Shown here: piece after piece, positions 5,442-7,721 of the stretch
Layout of the letters: the number at the start of each line of letters is the position of its first letter
How positions within the stretch are numbered: position 1 is the first letter of the stretch
Source: an uncultured Lachnospiraceae bacterium
Lineage (GTDB): Bacteria; Bacillota; Clostridia; Lachnospirales; Lachnospiraceae
Direction of reading: 5' to 3'
Assembly: GCA_905236585.1 (NCBI GenBank)
Contig: CAJOQZ010000214.1
Coordinates: 1-7,721 of the forward strand
DNA: 7,721 nt
Notes under the pieces: generated by a model
Seen by the model: only the letters and a program-made list of their open reading frames with translations
Databases searched by the model: none
Told to the model about the DNA's origin: nothing
Program-made: the position numbers and the translations under genes

Positions 5442-6107
5442 TTATCCCCAAAAATCATACCGGCTTTCATATCCCGAAAACAGGCTGCCGGAGGCATCAT
5501 AATGATTCGAGATGCTATCCATTTGCGCGTGCGTCTGCGAGGATATCCGCTCCGACAAATAGGATAGTTTCATGGCAAACGGCTCTATGACATCCCTCAT
5601 TTTGGTGATATCCGCCGTCTTTAGTTTATCCATATCCACAGACATTTTTCCATTCTTATCAAAATAAGCGCCGATTTCCGCAAACGTATCTTTTTGCTCT
5701 GCCGCGGCGTTCTTCATTTCAGAAAAGTACAGATCATTGATTCCCGTCGCGCTCTTGTTTAACTTAGAAATCGTATCGTTATATCTTTCTGTAAGTTTTG
5801 CAAAAGCATCCGTCATCTTTGACCAGTCTCCGGCAGCGGCAGCCTTTTCATAGAGATTTTGACCGTCTTCCCCCGTAACAAAAGCATCCGAAGCCTCTTT
5901 CAAACTATCCGCCGACTGATACAGCGCCTGATAATCTGATTTCTTCCTCTGCGATTTTATTTGCTCCGCATATGATGTGTTTTCCCGTTTCCTGTTATCC
6001 AATGCGGAAAGCAATGTGTTATCGGACGCATCCGAAGCCCGGTTTGCATAGATCGGCAAGCCGGATTTCTCCGCTATCCTGTTTGTCATCTGGTCTGTCA
6101 CTCTCAT
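5442..6107 (-). CDS. Unassigned helical protein with FlgL-like N terminus and FliD-like C-terminal pattern
   Basis: A 221-residue hydrophilic protein with no signal peptide, membrane segment or cysteine. I cannot assign it to a named family. The first residues, MRVTDQM, resemble the start of the hook-filament junction protein FlgL (MRVTNxM). The segment from 59 to 110 is helical (LYQSADSLKEASDAF, then F102-x6-Y109-N110). From 142 to 185 it reads I-G-x-Y-F-D-K-N-G-K-M-S-V-D-x-D-K-L-x-x-A-D. This is close to the I-G-I-x-x-x-x-D-G-x-L-x-x-D-x-x-K-L-x-x-A pattern near the C terminus of the filament cap FliD. The C-terminal tail is S-, Y- and G-rich. It lies 34 bases after the upstream small gene, preceded by a GGGGG-type ribosome binding site, so the two form an operon. 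A flagellar or cell-surface structural role is inference from these short resemblances; it is much shorter than full FliD. It could instead be a Lachnospiraceae-specific family of unknown role. Confidence 0.72.
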   Translation of the reverse strand: MRVTDQMTNRIAEKSGLPIYANRASDASDNTLLSALDNRKRENTSYAEQIKSQRKKSDYQALYQSADSLKEASDAFVTGEDGQNLYEKAAAAGDWSKMTDAFAKLTERYNDTISKLNKSATGINDLYFSEMKNAAAEQKDTFAEIGAYFDKNGKMSVDMDKLKTADITKMRDVIEPFAMKLSYLSERISSQTHAQMDSISNHYDASGSLFSGYESRYDFWG

Positions 6108-6141
6108 AGTAATCCCCCGTTCTACTGCACTTTCTGCTCAT

Positions 6142-6651
6142 TTACTCCTCGCCCTCTGCATCTTTCAAATTAAAGTTCTGCGCGATCCGGTCGATTTTAT
6201 CCCGTGAATCATACGCCGCGTTAAACACCGCGGTAAGCGCCCCTCGATTGAGATTCGGGACGAACAGGTTCGAAGAACTCATGGGCGAAAACACCATCTG
6301 ATTCAAATAACTGTTCGCCATGGAGCGGATGCCGTCCTGCTCGTCAAAATCGCCGTAATTGATGCCTTGTAATTTTGCGTATAGTTTCTGAATATCCTCC
6401 TGTGTTACCGCGTTGTTTCCGCTGCTCTTTGCCGTTTTATCGGAATGTTGTTTCGCATCCGCTGCATCAGCCGCGCCGGATGACGCCTTCGTCTGCGCCG
6501 TCCGCTTAGCGCCGTTTGCTTTTGCCTTTGCCAAATACTCCATGTTCTTCGACATCTTCGATTTGTCGCCGACCGCGCCTTTTGTCTTCTTCGCTTGGTT
6601 TTGCGCGTTGAAATACGCGTTGTAGATGCTGTTGTAATCTGTGCCTATCAT
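6142..6651 (-). CDS. Unassigned small protein, first gene of the two-gene module
   Basis: A 169-residue protein of unknown function. Three parts are visible. The first is an N-terminal cap MIGTDYNSIYNAYFNAQNQ. The second is a low-complexity linker at about 20-82 dominated by K, A, S, T, G and D. The third is a C-terminal region (about 82-160) containing EDIQKLYAKLQGINYGDFDE, SYLNQMVFSPMSS and RGALTAVFNAAYD, probably a small helical domain. There are no cysteines, signal peptide or membrane segment. The start is taken at 6651 because AAGGAG lies seven bases before this ATG. A longer reading from 6681 adds ten residues that would include the ribosome binding site. Base composition in the linker is GC-rich, the rest resembles its neighbours. 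Co-transcription with the next gene (34-base gap) suggests both act together. The LytTR regulator gene lies about 300 bases upstream on the same strand. Confidence 0.75.
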   Translation of the reverse strand: MIGTDYNSIYNAYFNAQNQAKKTKGAVGDKSKMSKNMEYLAKAKANGAKRTAQTKASSGAADAADAKQHSDKTAKSSGNNAVTQEDIQKLYAKLQGINYGDFDEQDGIRSMANSYLNQMVFSPMSSSNLFVPNLNRGALTAVFNAAYDSRDKIDRIAQNFNLKDAEGEE

Positions 6652-6681
6652 AACCATTCTCCTTCCGTAAAAAACAAGCAC

Positions 6682-6951
6682 GATGACTCAAAAAAGAATG
6701 TGTAACTCTTCCTTGAAATCAACATGCTTCCCTGCCTTACATAAAGCATTTCGGATTATGAAAAAACGAACATAACCCCTATGTAACGGAAGGTTCCGTA
6801 TATGTATCAGAAGGTCACTATTCGTGCCAAATCGAGCATTTTTTCGTCACACTACGGTCGGCTCGGAGCAATCATACCCGCAGGACGAACCTCCCCCGGA
6901 CGATTTCCGCCTGCACGATTGCCGCTCATGAAACAAGCAATGCGCCCCGCA
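6682..6951 (-). promoter_or_regulatory. Spacer between the LytTR regulator and the two-gene module, with dyads
   Basis: No gene is convincing in these 270 bases. Two adjacent dyads stand out: ACATA-N5-TATGT (6770-6784) and ACGGAA-GG-TTCCGT (6786-6799). A direct repeat of CGATT[T/G]CCGC occurs at 6901-6910 and 6916-6925. On the minus strand, CATAAT (6760-6755) is a possible -10 for the 6651 gene, without a recognisable -35 and lying just downstream of the dyads. This arrangement fits an activator-dependent promoter, but that is inference. I see no sigma-28 or sigma-54 consensus and no clear terminator after the regulator gene. Confidence 0.4.
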
Positions 6952-7686
6952 TCATCCCCTGCAAAAGCGCATATACGCCTCAATAAAATCCCTATACTTA
7001 TATTTTGACATCGGTACCAGACTTCCGTCCGTAAGTTCCACCTGCGTGCGCGAATAGTCGAACACATACGAAAGATTCACGATAAAACTGCGATGCGTCT
7101 GAAAAAAAGATGCGTCGACTTTCGCCTGAATGTCTTTCATTTTTCCATAATACTCGATGGATCTGCCGTCCAGATACAGACGGATTTTCCTCGCGCTGCA
7201 TTCGATATAGCGGATCTCGTCCACCGGCACCAGCCGCGTCTTCCCGTTTGCGGCGACCTCAATCAGCGTCTTTTTTATGACGCCGCTGTGAAAGGATTTG
7301 CACGCTTGCGCCGCGTTTCGGTAGATCAGACGAAACTGCTTCTCATCCGGCGGTTTTACGATATACCAAAACGCGTGCACCGAAAAGGCTTCCGGCATAC
7401 GCTCCGGCAAACCGGTCACAAAAATAATGAGCGGCAGCGACAGCAACGGATTCCCGTCCGCGGCGGATAATTTCTTTACTTGTTTTGCCGTCTCCATTCC
7501 GTCCGGCTCGTCCGCAAAATCAATATCCAAAAAAAGGATGTCCAACGGCTGCTTTTGTCCGTAGTACCGCAGCAGATCCGCTCCGTTTTCAAATTCAACG
7601 ACCGCCGCGTCCGCGTCTTCTTTTTGAATGTAGCGCCGGAGGAGCTGCCGCGCCTGTATTGCGTCATCACATATTACTACTGTCAT
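6952..7686 (-). CDS. LytTR-family response regulator (REC-LytTR)
   Basis: A two-component response regulator of 244 residues, the usual size for the AgrA/LytR class. Numbered from the ATG at 7686, the receiver domain (1-120) shows the acidic pair D7-D8 (VVICDD), phospho-acceptor D54 in LFLDID, T91 in FVTG, and K111 in WYIVKPP. The LytTR DNA-binding domain (about 138-240) shows VPVDEIRYIECSARKIRLYL, FFQTHRSFIVNLSYV and VPMSKYKYRDF, all standard landmarks. The loop between D54 and T91 is lengthened by several residues (KKLSAADGNPLLSLP). Of two adjacent ATGs, the one at 7686 is preferred, since AAGGGA upstream is better spaced. The partner kinase should lie beyond the right edge: an upstream frame may end at the TGA overlapping this start, but only a few codons are visible. 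LytTR proteins bind paired nine-base direct repeats; likely targets are unknown, though the module downstream is a candidate. Confidence 0.93.
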   Translation of the reverse strand: MTVVICDDAIQARQLLRRYIQKEDADAAVVEFENGADLLRYYGQKQPLDILFLDIDFADEPDGMETAKQVKKLSAADGNPLLSLPLIIFVTGLPERMPEAFSVHAFWYIVKPPDEKQFRLIYRNAAQACKSFHSGVIKKTLIEVAANGKTRLVPVDEIRYIECSARKIRLYLDGRSIEYYGKMKDIQAKVDASFFQTHRSFIVNLSYVFDYSRTQVELTDGSLVPMSKYKYRDFIEAYMRFCRG

Positions 7687-7687
7687 C

Positions 7688-7721
7688 ATCTTCCCTTATC
7701 TGTCCCTTTGCCGCGTCTTCG
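7688..7721 (-). other. Possible 3' end of an upstream gene (window edge)
   Basis: On the minus strand, two frames entering from the right edge end close to the regulator start: one at a TGA overlapping the ATG-ATG pair, another at a TAA (7701-7699). Such overlap is typical of a sensor kinase gene directly upstream of its regulator. About ten codons are visible, too few to identify a protein. Confidence 0.3.

Noticed and set aside
6652..6681. Ten-residue N-terminal extension of the first module protein
   Set aside because: It would place the AAGGAG ribosome binding site inside the coding region.
6840..6951. Possible c-di-GMP riboswitch or other structured RNA in the GC-rich spacer
   Set aside because: I could not find the conserved core bases of GEMM or any other riboswitch class on either strand.

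Overview
The window looks like a chromosomal piece of a clostridial Firmicute, most plausibly a Lachnospiraceae-type anaerobe. The grounds are the conserved ireB-ruvX-yrzB(DUF1292)-rnj gene order on the minus strand, an HPr-like 76-residue protein of a kind I associate with Lachnospiraceae, strong AGGAGG-type ribosome binding sites, and a LytTR response regulator. I see no rRNA, tRNA, CRISPR array, IS element or phage gene. The taxonomic statement is inference from protein resemblance, not from a search.

Positions 1-2995 are a minus-strand block read from right to left: mtaB (tRNA methylthiotransferase), ireB (substrate of a PASTA kinase), ruvX (Holliday-junction resolvase-like / pre-16S rRNA nuclease), a DUF1292 protein, and the N-terminal 178 codons of ribonuclease J, which leaves the window at base 1. 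ireB, ruvX and the DUF1292 gene overlap end to start and rnj follows 18 bases later, so these four are surely one transcription unit. The theme is RNA maturation and decay plus tRNA modification.

At about 3000 the strand switches. Only 56 bases separate the mtaB start from a plus-strand gene for a small HPr-like protein. This protein keeps the regulatory-serine motif of HPr but has lost the catalytic histidine, and it ends at a textbook terminator. A gene-free stretch of about 325 bases with two inverted repeats follows, then a plus-strand PPP-type metallophosphoesterase. That gene converges on a minus-strand HAD-superfamily hydrolase, which has its own promoter-like sequence.

The right end (5442-7686, minus strand) holds a LytTR-type response regulator followed, after a 300-base spacer with dyads, by two small proteins I cannot assign to a named family. 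One has a FlgL-like first seven residues and a FliD-like C-terminal pattern. The other has a conserved-looking N-terminal cap, a low-complexity K/A/S linker and a compact C-terminal domain. This pair is the least explained part of the window and the best candidate for something undescribed, possibly flagellum-linked or under control of the neighbouring regulator.
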